Shown here in pieces: positions 1-6,197 of a stretch of DNA of 6,862 nt. Position 1 is the stretch's first letter. Each line of letters starts with the position of its first letter. The DNA is from Planctomycetota bacterium (GTDB taxonomy: Bacteria; Planctomycetota; Planctomycetia; Planctomycetales; Planctomycetaceae): positions 1-6,862 of the forward strand of contig JAJRTM010000691.1 in the NCBI GenBank assembly GCA_024278285.1, in the 5' to 3' direction. The notes under the pieces are model-generated. The model was not told the origin of the DNA, searched no databases, and worked only from the letters and a program-made list of their open reading frames with translations. Both the position numbers and the translations under genes were made by a program.

Positions 1-24
1 AGACTTGAAATCCTTAAACGCCAT
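1..24 (-). CDS. N-terminal fragment of an unidentified gene, cut by the window edge
   Basis: Only eight codons are visible, reading M-A-F-K-D-F-K-S, before the window ends. The call rests on the ribosome binding site: AGGA (complement of 30-33) lies 5 bases before the ATG whose first base is 24. An in-frame ATG at 30 is less likely because the AGG would directly abut it. The orientation agrees with every other gene here. No function can be assigned. The roughly 600 bp between it and the FHA gene suggest that it has its own promoter, but I could not pick a convincing -35/-10 pair for it. Confidence 0.4.
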
Positions 25-279
25 GGTCATCCTAACCGTTACCTGGGGGGACAAATAAAGAGAGTATCATGGGAACAAAAACCATCCCATTCAAGAACAG
101 ACATTTTACCCCACAACCCCAACATTTTAACAGCCCAGTGTAAACCTAGGCTGATGAAAATCTATTAAACTGGGTAATAGAGGCGAGGTTAGAGTCAAAA
201 GGCTGATACGGAATTATGTATGATCTAGTTCTGGTCTAACGATTCAGCGGGTCGGGTAGCACAGACAATCCCGTTTAGG

Positions 280-333
280 GTTGCCTGAGTTGCGTAGCAA
301 CTCGAGGAATTTATTTTCAGGCAACGCTTTTTT
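280..333 (+). terminator. Terminator-like nested hairpin with a T6 tract (plus strand)
   Basis: GTTGCCTGA (280-288) is perfectly complementary to TCAGGCAAC (317-325), giving a 9-bp stem followed by GC and six T residues (328-333), the layout of an intrinsic terminator on the plus strand. Inside sits GAGTTGC-GTA-GCAACTC (287-303), a perfect 7-bp stem with a 3-base loop that shares two bases with the outer arm. No T tract follows in the minus direction, so it does not look like the terminator of the FHA gene. No plus-strand gene is visible upstream, so it may end a small non-coding RNA or a transcript entering from outside the window. It could also be a repeat-derived palindrome. Confidence 0.5.
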
Positions 334-538
334 GATTCTCACCCCTTTCACTCAATTCCTCGGGTGCCGTCAGGGCAACTTGTGCGGAATTCTTCTGAGT
401 ATTCAAACCTTTCATAAAACAATCTGACCCTAGCCACCCATCACTGAATCGTTGCCGGGTAGCTTAAAAAGAGAGTCAACAACATTTTCATCAGCCCACC
501 AGTTGCCATCATCGAATTGGTCAAAGATTTTAACAGAC

Positions 539-582
539 GAAAGTCACCAGGGTCATCATTAACCCGGCTCGCCTGAAAATAG
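539..582 (+). repeat. Diverged dispersed-repeat copy (matches 4550-4593)
   Basis: Aligned without gaps to 4550-4593, this 44-base stretch matches at 35 positions. It includes the shared block CCCGGCTCGCC and the run GAAAGT-ACCAG-GTCAT. Both copies lie in the same orientation, outside genes and just downstream of a minus-strand gene. GCCGGG at about 453-458 could be a decayed counterpart of the left arm of the better-preserved element, giving a unit of about 120 bp, but that part is uncertain. Confidence 0.6.
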
Positions 583-631
583 TGATTGATCGCGAACCAG
601 TTTTCAGTCATGACACGGCCCAACCTACCGA

Positions 632-1357
632 CTATTCTGGTTCTGAAATATCTTTGAGGTATTGGGAAAGCTCTGATTCCAATTGAAGCAAATTAAACCA
701 GTTTTGCCAGGGGATCCTTGCCCCAGAAGATGACTCACTGTTACCGGATTCGTTTTGTGGATTATTTATTCCACGAGATTCAAGAACCTGCAAAATCCGA
801 GAGTGCAGGTAGTTAATCAGATCAGCTATTTCGCTGCGTGTGGCGAGTGAATCTGATTGAGGAATGGGCGGGCATCCCGATGGGAAAGAAAGAGCAGGAT
901 GACCATGTTCATCGAACAAGCCCATCGTTTCTGAATCGCACGTTACCGGATTGGGCGAGTCTGACTGGCTGCTTTCAAAACCTAAAGAGGTATTACTTTC
1001 ATCTTCCATAGCCTCGGTTTTGAGTGATTTGATATACTGTTCGTTGCAGTATTCCTGAATCTCTTCGTGAGACCCGTAAAGCAAAACACACCGCCCGAGT
1101 GAAATGAGATCTCCCGGACGCAGGACGGCCATTTGTGCAGGCAGTCCGTTAACCCGAGTCCCATTTGTACTTTCCAGATCCGTTAAAATAATTCTTCCCT
1201 GATCCGCTTGGATTTTCAGATGACAACGACTGATCCGCTCGTCGTTAAGCTGGATCGCATTATCATCTTCCCGCCCGATGGTCAGAGGAACTGGCAAGTC
1301 CGAAAAAAACTGGCCTCGTTCGAGCCCCTGAATGACTTGCATGGAGATGGATGCCAT
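632..1357 (-). CDS. FHA-domain protein
   Basis: A 241-residue, probably cytoplasmic protein with one N-terminal forkhead-associated domain (about residues 5-95), a fold that binds phosphothreonine peptides. The hallmark residues are present: G28-R29, S43 and H46 in S-R-C-H, and N65-G66 in S-T-N-G-T. The middle (about 112-170) is rich in S, E, D and P and probably disordered. A helical stretch follows (about 175-195), then a low-complexity N/S/E segment and a tryptophan-containing helix (about 216-237). No second catalytic domain is seen, so it is a reader or adaptor rather than an enzyme. The ATG at 1357 starts 5 bp after the hydrolase stop, which suggests translational coupling. An internal ATG at 1342 has no ribosome binding site. 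FHA proteins are plentiful in planctomycetes with Ser/Thr kinases, but no kinase is in the window and the partner is unknown. Confidence 0.85.
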   Translation of the reverse strand: MASISMQVIQGLERGQFFSDLPVPLTIGREDDNAIQLNDERISRCHLKIQADQGRIILTDLESTNGTRVNGLPAQMAVLRPGDLISLGRCVLLYGSHEEIQEYCNEQYIKSLKTEAMEDESNTSLGFESSQSDSPNPVTCDSETMGLFDEHGHPALSFPSGCPPIPQSDSLATRSEIADLINYLHSRILQVLESRGINNPQNESGNSESSSGARIPWQNWFNLLQLESELSQYLKDISEPE

Positions 1358-1362
1358 CTTTT

Positions 1363-2409
1363 TTATCCGTTATTTTCATTCAAGTTCGTTGCCAGATTTT
1401 TATTGTCGAGTTGCTCTGTTTCGGAAGCGACAGAAGCAGAAACTTCCTTTGAAACGGGTGTGGCAGGTTGAGCAACAATCATCTGATGAAAAAATGCAAC
1501 GAGTCGGCTGTCATATTCTGCGGGGTATGACTCGCGGGCACCGTTATGAGATGTCTGAGGGGCAACCCATAAGTCAAAGCATAACTCGCCCAGCATTTTT
1601 TTTAATTGTTTGGTAATTCGTAAAGGAACGTAGCTATCCTTGGCTCCAACAATCATCAAAACTTGCTTGCCGCTGACTCCCTCAAAAAGATTGGACGAGT
1701 TAATGTACTTACAATTTCGTTTATATTGACTAAACCAGATTGCCAGATCAAGTGTTTTCCTCATTTGTGAGAGAGGATAAAACTTGAACAAAAAGCTGGG
1801 AACAATCACTCTGGCCCATCTTTCCAGATAGTGTGTAATCAGCAGGTCATTGGTGAAGCTGCTATCCACGGCAACGAATTCAATATCCGAAAGCCGGTTC
1901 AATGCTGCCAACGTTGTTGAGCCTCCGCGGCTGATCCCCAATATTCCCAGCGGCAAGTTCTGAAAAGCATCCTGATCACCAATCCATTTCACAGCCGCTT
2001 CGAGATCATCGACTTCATATTCTGTGACCCAGTGCATCGGTTGATAACCATTAAGCGAATCACTCTCTCCCTGGTTTCGGAAATCGAAAGAGACCACGAT
2101 ATAACCGTTATCAATTAATCCCTGAGCGTATTTTACAGCGGACCAATGATTCGAACTGATCTCCGGACAAAAAAGGATCACTCCCAGTGCAGGCATTTCA
2201 TCGGGATGGTAGATGCTGCCCCGTAAAGTAACCTGGTCAGTCGTTTGAAATTCAAACGGGACCGCCTGTTTTTGAGGCGGGATTTTTTCCACATCAAAAG
2301 AAGGGAGGTTTTCTATCAGGTGCAAAGCTTTGCGACCATAATAAATCCGGGCAATGACATCGATAATGAATAATGCCAGCAGAATAAGGATTGCGTAAAT
2401 GAAATACAT
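1363..2409 (-). CDS. Membrane-anchored alpha/beta hydrolase
   Basis: A 348-residue serine hydrolase of the alpha/beta fold. A hydrophobic N-terminal helix (about residues 3-20, then R-I-Y-Y-G-R-K) should anchor it in the membrane. The nucleophile elbow is G-I-S-R-G with Ser160, the acid is probably Asp258 in V-G-A-K-D-S-Y-V-P, and the histidine is His288 in T-S-H-N-G. F-D-F-R-N-Q-G-E-S-D (about 108-117) is typical of the Hydrolase_4 / S9-S15 peptidase-like group. The C-terminal 30 residues are polar and probably disordered. I chose the ATG at 2409 because GGGA (complement of 2416-2419) lies 6 bases upstream. A TTG at 2439 would add ten residues but has no ribosome binding site. The substrate is unknown: esterase, peptidase or thioesterase are all possible, and a role in releasing products of the neighbouring fatty acid enzymes is speculative. 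Confidence 0.85.
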   Translation of the reverse strand: MYFIYAILILLALFIIDVIARIYYGRKALHLIENLPSFDVEKIPPQKQAVPFEFQTTDQVTLRGSIYHPDEMPALGVILFCPEISSNHWSAVKYAQGLIDNGYIVVSFDFRNQGESDSLNGYQPMHWVTEYEVDDLEAAVKWIGDQDAFQNLPLGILGISRGGSTTLAALNRLSDIEFVAVDSSFTNDLLITHYLERWARVIVPSFLFKFYPLSQMRKTLDLAIWFSQYKRNCKYINSSNLFEGVSGKQVLMIVGAKDSYVPLRITKQLKKMLGELCFDLWVAPQTSHNGARESYPAEYDSRLVAFFHQMIVAQPATPVSKEVSASVASETEQLDNKNLATNLNENNG

Positions 2410-2489
2410 GGTTCGTCCCGAATTGAACCGATTGAGCAACTATTGAAAAATTCAACAGAAAACCAGCGAGTATCGCCAACTGCTGAAAA

Positions 2490-2520
2490 TGAATAGAAAC
2501 CGATCTTGAAAAATGGTCAA
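2490..2520 (-). promoter_or_regulatory. Weak candidate promoter for the hydrolase-FHA pair
   Basis: On the minus strand TTGACC (complement of 2515-2520) is followed after 19 bases by TATTCA (complement of 2490-2495), about 80 bp upstream of the hydrolase ATG. The -35 match is good, but the -10 is imperfect and the spacing long. A 5-bp dyad CTTGA-N7-TCAAG (2505-2521) overlaps the -35. The 181-bp gap after the ketosynthase gene makes a separate promoter plausible. Confidence 0.25.
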
Positions 2521-2590
2521 GTAAATTCACGCGTTCGCTTCGCGCAAGGCCCCCCACTCTCAATAGCGAAAAAAGATAGCTACCTAAATG

Positions 2591-3877
2591 TTAACCGTTG
2601 AATTGTCCCAAAATCAAGGAAACATTCTGTCCGCCAAAACCAAAGCTGTTAGAAATCGCATGTTGAACTTGAGCATCACGTGCCTGATTGGGAATGTAAT
2701 CGAGATCACAATCAGGATCGGGGGTTTCATAATTCATCGTGGGAGGCAAAACATTATCTCGAATGGCCATCAGGCAGGTAATCGCTTCGACACTCCCTGC
2801 GGCGGCAATCAAATGCCCCATCATACTTTTGATACTTGAGACAGGAGTCTTCCTGGCATTTTCCTCCCCCAATGCTCCCTTAATCGCCAACGTTTCAACG
2901 CGATCATTAACCGATGTACTTGTCCCATGCGCATTGATATAATCAATTTGATCGCTATTACAATTCGCATCAGCCATTGCCATTTTAATACAGGCAATCG
3001 CTCCCCTGCCTTCAGGGTGAATATCTGTAATACGATAAGCATCCGAGGTACTGCCGTATCCAAGAATTTCACCATAAATATGCGCACCGCGTGCCTGGGC
3101 GCGATCCAGATCTTCCAAAACAAGCATTCCCGCTCCTTCGCCCAAAACAAAACCATCACGGTTTTTATCGAAAGGTCGCGAGGATTGCTGCGGGTTATCG
3201 TTGCGTCTGGAAAGTGCGGTTAACAAACTGAAACCGGTTACGCCGAATGGGTGAATCATGCTGTGGGCACCGCCGGTAAGCATAATGTCGGCTTCATCTC
3301 GCCGGATTAGTTCGGTCGCTTCACCGATTGCCTGGGAAGAGGCTGCACAAGCTGTCAGACAATTCAAGTTTGGTCCCTGTGCATTGAACAACGCTGCCAG
3401 ATGCCCCGCGGGGCGGTTTGGTTCCTGCTCAACTTCGAAGTAGGGATTCAACTCTTTCAGGCCAAGTTCTGTAAATTTCGCCAGGTCGATCTCGCCATCT
3501 TTTTCTGAATTGGAGATTAACTTCATAAAGAGTGGAAAATCCTGCTGACCTTCTCCTGCCCCCAGATAGATACCAAAGCGAGTCGGATCGCCAGGCTTAT
3601 CAAGAATTCCAGAATCGTTGACAGCCTGTGTCGCTGCTCCGATGGCAAACCTTGTGTTGTGAGTCACATTTTCATACAGGCTGACATCATCAACATAATT
3701 ACCCAGATCGTAACCATTGACTTCTGCAGCGAATCTGGTTGGAAAGGCAGAAGCATCGAAGTGCGTGATGTTCGCGATCCCCGATTTCCCTTCCTGCAAG
3801 GCGGACCAGGCTGTTTCCACATCCTGTCCCAACGGGGTAATACAACCGATGCCGGTAACAACAACTCTTCTTTTCAT
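2591..3877 (-). CDS. fabF: 3-oxoacyl-ACP synthase II (FabF-type ketosynthase)
   Basis: A 428-residue condensing enzyme that joins an acyl chain with malonyl-ACP, releasing CO2, to extend fatty or polyketide chains in the cytoplasm. The catalytic set is complete: Cys177 in T-A-C-A-A-S-S, His317 in N-A-H-G-T-S-T, Lys350 in S-I-K-S-M-M-G-H and His355. The block from S-R-R-N-D-N-P through D-G-F-V-L-G-E-G-A-G-M-L-V-L-E is strongly FabF-like. Differences from E. coli FabF, as remembered, are about 13 extra residues before the cysteine (roughly 110-150), A-A-S-S after the cysteine, H-G-T-S-T-S-V-N-D, and G-G-Q-N instead of G-G-T-N near the C-terminus. The ATG at 3877 is preceded by AGGT with a 6-base gap and gives the normal M-K-R-R-V-V-V-T-G-I-G start. 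A TTG at 3892 would add five residues. It follows a dehydratase and an ACP gene, so it probably belongs to a dedicated elongation set. Confidence 0.93.
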   Translation of the reverse strand: MKRRVVVTGIGCITPLGQDVETAWSALQEGKSGIANITHFDASAFPTRFAAEVNGYDLGNYVDDVSLYENVTHNTRFAIGAATQAVNDSGILDKPGDPTRFGIYLGAGEGQQDFPLFMKLISNSEKDGEIDLAKFTELGLKELNPYFEVEQEPNRPAGHLAALFNAQGPNLNCLTACAASSQAIGEATELIRRDEADIMLTGGAHSMIHPFGVTGFSLLTALSRRNDNPQQSSRPFDKNRDGFVLGEGAGMLVLEDLDRAQARGAHIYGEILGYGSTSDAYRITDIHPEGRGAIACIKMAMADANCNSDQIDYINAHGTSTSVNDRVETLAIKGALGEENARKTPVSSIKSMMGHLIAAAGSVEAITCLMAIRDNVLPPTMNYETPDPDCDLDYIPNQARDAQVQHAISNSFGFGGQNVSLILGQFNG

Positions 3878-3924
3878 CAGATGACCTGTCAACTAATTAA
3901 ATGCGACACGAATGGCAAACTGTT

Positions 3925-3943
3925 GGGGCCGCACCGCGGACCC
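3925..3943. repeat. Small GC-rich hairpin in the fabZ-fabF spacer
   Basis: GGGGCCGC (3925-3932) faces GCGGACCC (3936-3943) across ACC, allowing 3 and 4 base pairs around one mismatch. It stands out in an otherwise AT-rich spacer. No T tract follows on the minus strand, so it is not a standard terminator. It might stabilise mRNA ends or modulate fabF expression, or be chance. Confidence 0.3.
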
Positions 3944-3957
3944 TGCAAATGCTTTTA

Positions 3958-4452
3958 TCAGGAATCAGTATTAACAGCCTGCGAAAGCGTATCTACATCC
4001 AGTATACTCATTAAACCCATCGAAAACACAAAATTTTTCTGATCGATTGATTGGCTCATCGATTCGTCCATATTATCCAGATGAGCGAAAATAATTTCCG
4101 CTTCAGCCACAAGCCTCTCGCCCACATGGGCGGTGCAGGTAACCCGACCTCCCTCATCGCTTGATTCGATCAGTTCTGCATGATACCGAAGTTGGTCGCC
4201 GGGGCAGGCAAAACTATGAAACTTGATTTTGGGAACCTTGGCAAGAATGACGATATGTTCAAAATTGTTTTTCTCTCCCAGAAGAATTCCTCCTGTTTGA
4301 GCAAGGCCTTCCAGAATCAATGAACCGGGCATGACCGCAAAGCCTGGAAAGTGATCGTGCAGGTGTTCTTCAGCTAAAGAAACATTCTTGATCGAGGTGG
4401 CACTTTCCCCCGATTTGAATTCGACAAAACGATCCACCCAGAACCAACGCAT
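3958..4452 (-). CDS. fabZ: 3-hydroxyacyl-ACP dehydratase (FabZ/FabA hot-dog family), second copy
   Basis: A 164-residue hot-dog protein that would remove water from 3-hydroxyacyl-ACP to give trans-2-enoyl-ACP. The catalytic pair is visible: His34 in D-H-F-P-G-F-A-V-M-P-G and Glu48 in L-I-L-E-G-L-A-Q, with the 14-residue spacing known for FabZ. The core ends near residue 125, and a polar tail of about 40 residues (with D-E-S-M-S-Q-S and Q-A-V-N-T-D-S) makes it longer than the usual 140-150. The ATG at 4452 has AAGGG (complement of 4457-4461) at good spacing. It lies between the ACP gene and fabF and is clearly paralogous to the dehydratase at the right edge, with the histidine and glutamate at the same residue numbers. 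The M-R-W-F-W-V-D-R-F start is a variant I associate with planctomycete homologues, but from memory only. Whether it can also isomerise like FabA cannot be told from sequence. Confidence 0.9.
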   Translation of the reverse strand: MRWFWVDRFVEFKSGESATSIKNVSLAEEHLHDHFPGFAVMPGSLILEGLAQTGGILLGEKNNFEHIVILAKVPKIKFHSFACPGDQLRYHAELIESSDEGGRVTCTAHVGERLVAEAEIIFAHLDNMDESMSQSIDQKNFVFSMGLMSILDVDTLSQAVNTDS

Positions 4453-4483
4453 AATGCCCTTTTTCGATCTACAAAATATTAAA

Positions 4484-4584
4484 GGCGAGCCGGGGGCGTT
4501 AACCCCCGGCTTCCCCTGCTGTCACATGATCGGCAGTCATTCGAAACTCGAAAGTTACCAGAGTCATGACTGCCCCGGCTCGCC
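4484..4584. repeat. REP-like palindromic element with nested inverted repeats
   Basis: The element is bounded by perfect 12-bp inverted repeats, GGCGAGCCGGGG (4484-4495) and CCCCGGCTCGCC (4573-4584). Its left half holds AGCCGGGGG-CGTTAA-CCCCCGGCT (4488-4511), a perfect 9-bp GC-rich stem with a 6-base loop. Its right half holds GGCAGTCAT (4532-4540) paired with ATGACTGCC (4566-4574), plus TTCGA-AAC-TCGAA (4540-4552) inside. It sits 20 bp behind the ACP stop and 32 bp before the fabZ start. The right part recurs, diverged, at 539-582. This resembles REP/BIME or small MITE elements. It may also stabilise the ACP mRNA end or attenuate read-through into fabZ-fabF. Confidence 0.75.
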
Positions 4585-4604
4585 AGATAAATTTCATCAA
4601 GCCG

Positions 4605-4994
4605 TTAGCTACCGAGTTTGTTGACCATAAATTTACACATCATATCGACGGTGAACAGATCCTGGATGTTTTCCACTTTAGGATCTGCAGCAAGTTTATC
4701 GATATCTGCATGAGGGATTTTTGCCCTCAATTCATCAAGCCCTTCCAGTGTCACGATTCCATCTTTAATAAAACCTGCATCCTTAGAAGCCAGGTTTTCC
4801 GGAAACAATTCTCCCCGAGGAATTTTGACATCGAACGCTTTTTCGAGTCGGAAGACAATGTCAAGAAAATCAATTGACTCTGCTCCAAGATCACCAACTA
4901 AAGTTGCTTCCGGACCAACTTCATCATCATCGACCCCCAAGGCATCGATAAGCGTCTCTTGGACCTTACTTAAAATCTCTTCTTCTGAAGGCAT
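4605..4994 (-). CDS. Extended acyl carrier protein (129 residues)
   Basis: A carrier protein that would hold growing acyl chains on a 4'-phosphopantetheine arm. The attachment site is Ser40 in D-L-G-A-E-S-I-D, a variant of the usual D-S-L. The following F-L-D-I-V-F-R-L-E-K-A-F-D-V-K-I-P is a clear ACP helix II and recalls the D-F-L-D-I-V-F core of rhizobial AcpXL. Standard ACPs have about 78 residues. Here about 45 extra residues (roughly 64-108, rich in L, D, K and G) separate the helix II/III region from a final helix resembling ACP helix IV (I-Q-D-L-F-T-V-D-M-M-C-K-F-M-V). No frameshift is evident. The ATG at 4994 is preceded by GGGAG about 10-12 bases upstream. It opens the ACP-fabZ-fabF order after a 360-bp gap and so is probably the first gene of its transcript. 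A specialised carrier is more likely than the housekeeping AcpP. Confidence 0.9.
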   Translation of the reverse strand: MPSEEEILSKVQETLIDALGVDDDEVGPEATLVGDLGAESIDFLDIVFRLEKAFDVKIPRGELFPENLASKDAGFIKDGIVTLEGLDELRAKIPHADIDKLAADPKVENIQDLFTVDMMCKFMVNKLGS

Positions 4995-5106
4995 TAGAAT
5001 TACTCTCCCATCATTAAACTCAAGCCCGCTTCACGTATTCCCACCGAGCGAAAAAGTCTCCTCGAAAGACATCCCGTCACTTCGAAACAAACAATCTTCC
5101 TCACGG

Positions 5107-5123
5107 TTTTCTGAATCAGAAAA
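5107..5123. promoter_or_regulatory. Perfect dyad TTTTCTGA-A-TCAGAAAA (candidate operator)
   Basis: Two perfect 8-base arms (5107-5114 and 5116-5123) surround one central base, 113-129 bp upstream of the ACP start. Symmetry and size suit a dimeric regulator operator. It matches no FapR, FabR or FadR site I can recognise. In RNA the arms are too close for a good hairpin, which favours a protein site, but AT-rich palindromes also arise by chance. Confidence 0.3.
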
Positions 5124-5318
5124 AAGCAGAATTTAACGACATACATAACTCACACGAATTAACCAGCCAAATCGCAAACATTGAGCAGTGAGCATCTCTC
5201 AAATGTTGCCAGACCCAATTCTAAAAGTTCAAATAAGTTACACGCATTTTCACAATACTTACAGGTATAAATCAAAAAGGATCGAGAGATATTCGAGTTT
5301 TTCCCATATCAATAACCG

Positions 5319-5349
5319 ATTATACAAGCAGGAAGCAAAAATACATCAA
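5319..5349 (-). promoter_or_regulatory. Candidate promoter for the ACP-fabZ-fabF transcript
   Basis: A perfect TATAAT (complement of 5319-5324) is preceded after 19 bases by TTGATG (complement of 5344-5349), which matches TTGACA at four of six positions. It overlaps the space just after the fabG stop and would give a leader of about 315 nt before the ACP gene. The 19-base spacer is longer than optimal. Confidence 0.35.
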
Positions 5350-5354
5350 CAATC

Positions 5355-6110
5355 TCAAATACCACCGAGCGTTAAACCACCATCAACAGCCAATATTTGT
5401 CCAGTAACATACCCTGCTTCCTCGCTGGCAAAAAAGAGGACCGCCTGGGCAATATCCACTGGTTTTCCGAGTCTTCTGCAGGGGATTTTCTTCTTGATTT
5501 CTTTCTCGGCAACATTTCGGACTTCTTCAGTCATATCTGTTTCAATGAAACCAGGTGCAACCGCATTCACAGTCACCCCTCTTCGTCCCAGTTCTGTCGC
5601 CATGCAGCGAGTGAGTCCCTGAATTCCCCCTTTACTGGCTGCATAATTTGCCTGCCCCTGGTTGGGAAACTCGGCTGCAACACTCGACATATTAATCACT
5701 CGCCCATGTCTCTGGGACATCATCGGTCTGGTAACCGCTCGGCAAAAGTAGAAAACCGAATCGAGGTTGGTGGAAATCACTTTTGACCAGGAATCTCCAT
5801 CCATAGTCGCTAAAAGCCCATCCTTCACAATTCCAGCATTGTTCACCAGAATATCAATCCCCTCCCATTTTTCAACGAGTTTTTCGACCAACTCATCAAC
5901 CTGCTCTTGATTACTGACATCGCATTGATGGGAACTGATATTTTCAAATCCCTCCCCCTTCAAAGAGGAAATGACATCCCGGGCAGCTTCTTCGTTTGAA
6001 TGGTAAACAAAAGCTACCTCTGCTCCTTCACGAGCAAACGCTTCGACAATCGCACGACCAATTCCCCGGCTTCCGCCAGTGACCAACACTTTTTTGTCTT
6101 CAAATTTCAT
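5355..6110 (-). CDS. fabG: 3-oxoacyl-ACP reductase (FabG, SDR family)
   Basis: A 251-residue short-chain dehydrogenase that reduces 3-oxoacyl-ACP to (R)-3-hydroxyacyl-ACP, probably with NADPH, in the cytoplasm. The Rossmann motif T-G-G-S-R-G-I-G is at residues 11-18 and N-N-A-G at 90-93. The catalytic residues are Ser143 (N-M-S-S-V), Tyr156 and Lys160 (Y-A-A-S-K). V-A-P-G-F-I-E-T-D-M and the end Y-V-T-G-Q-I-L-A-V-D-G-G are diagnostic of FabG. The length is normal. I chose the ATG at 6110 because GGGA (complement of 6118-6121) lies 7 bases upstream and the protein then starts M-K-F-E-D-K-K-V. The ATG at 6146 would add 12 residues without a ribosome binding site. The gene sits between the heptad array and the ACP leader. 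It could be the housekeeping FabG or one dedicated to this cluster. Confidence 0.95.
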   Translation of the reverse strand: MKFEDKKVLVTGGSRGIGRAIVEAFAREGAEVAFVYHSNEEAARDVISSLKGEGFENISSHQCDVSNQEQVDELVEKLVEKWEGIDILVNNAGIVKDGLLATMDGDSWSKVISTNLDSVFYFCRAVTRPMMSQRHGRVINMSSVAAEFPNQGQANYAASKGGIQGLTRCMATELGRRGVTVNAVAPGFIETDMTEEVRNVAEKEIKKKIPCRRLGKPVDIAQAVLFFASEEAGYVTGQILAVDGGLTLGGI

Positions 6111-6140
6111 TCTCATTTCCCAATCGTTGTAAGCTGTAAA

Positions 6141-6156
6141 GTGCATTACGTTGCAC
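6141..6156. promoter_or_regulatory. Short dyad GTGCA-N6-TGCAC upstream of fabG
   Basis: Two 5-base arms (6141-6145 and 6152-6156) are separated by six bases, 31-46 bp before the chosen fabG start. The placement would suit an operator or a leader site. The arms are short, so chance cannot be excluded. It also overlaps the alternative ATG at 6146. Confidence 0.2.
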
Positions 6157-6197
6157 TAATTTATTCCATTTCAAAACCAACACCCAAACAGACACCA

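Larger units (their letters stand above)
25..631. other. Non-coding stretch between the left-edge gene and the FHA gene
   Basis: No open reading frame here has a credible start, ribosome binding site and protein-like composition. The stretch holds a terminator-like structure with nested inverted repeats (280-333), a second inverted repeat partnered with its loop (303-311 with 354-362), and a diverged copy of the spacer repeat seen near 4550 (539-582). A TATGAT hexamer at 219-224 on the plus strand could be a -10 element for a roughly 100-nt RNA ending at 333, but it has no matching -35. The rest shows nothing I can interpret. Confidence 0.6.
4995..5354. other. Non-coding leader between fabG and the ACP gene
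   Basis: A 360-bp stretch without a credible gene. A plus-strand reading frame crosses it but runs antisense into fabG and has no protein-like pattern. The stretch carries a TATAAT hexamer on the minus strand just after the fabG stop and a perfect 8-bp dyad nearer the ACP gene, described separately. Its length suggests a long 5' leader or further promoters. I see no known riboswitch. Confidence 0.6.

Noticed and set aside
69..90. ATGGGA-N10-TCCCAT dyad upstream of the left-edge gene
   Set aside because: Only six-base arms with a ten-base gap in a composition-biased stretch. Not distinguishable from chance.
69..143. Short plus-strand frame starting ATG GGA ACA
   Set aside because: Only 24 codons, no ribosome binding site, no recognisable composition.
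441..623. Minus-strand 60-residue reading frame right behind the FHA stop
   Set aside because: It starts at TTG with GGTAGG directly abutting it, the next ATG (611) has poor spacing, and about a quarter of it is the dispersed repeat at 539-582. No protein family is recognisable.
1208..1616. Plus-strand frames opposite the FHA and hydrolase genes
   Set aside because: They are antisense to genes with clear FHA and hydrolase motifs.
2567..2590. Possible terminator behind fabF (T run after GGTAGCTATC on the minus strand)
   Set aside because: The palindrome leaves no loop and includes a G-T pair, so it cannot form a proper hairpin. No terminator is claimed.
5188..5622. Plus-strand 144-residue frame across the fabG-ACP gap
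   Set aside because: More than half is antisense to fabG, whose frame is unmistakable. The remaining part has no ribosome binding site and no family signal.
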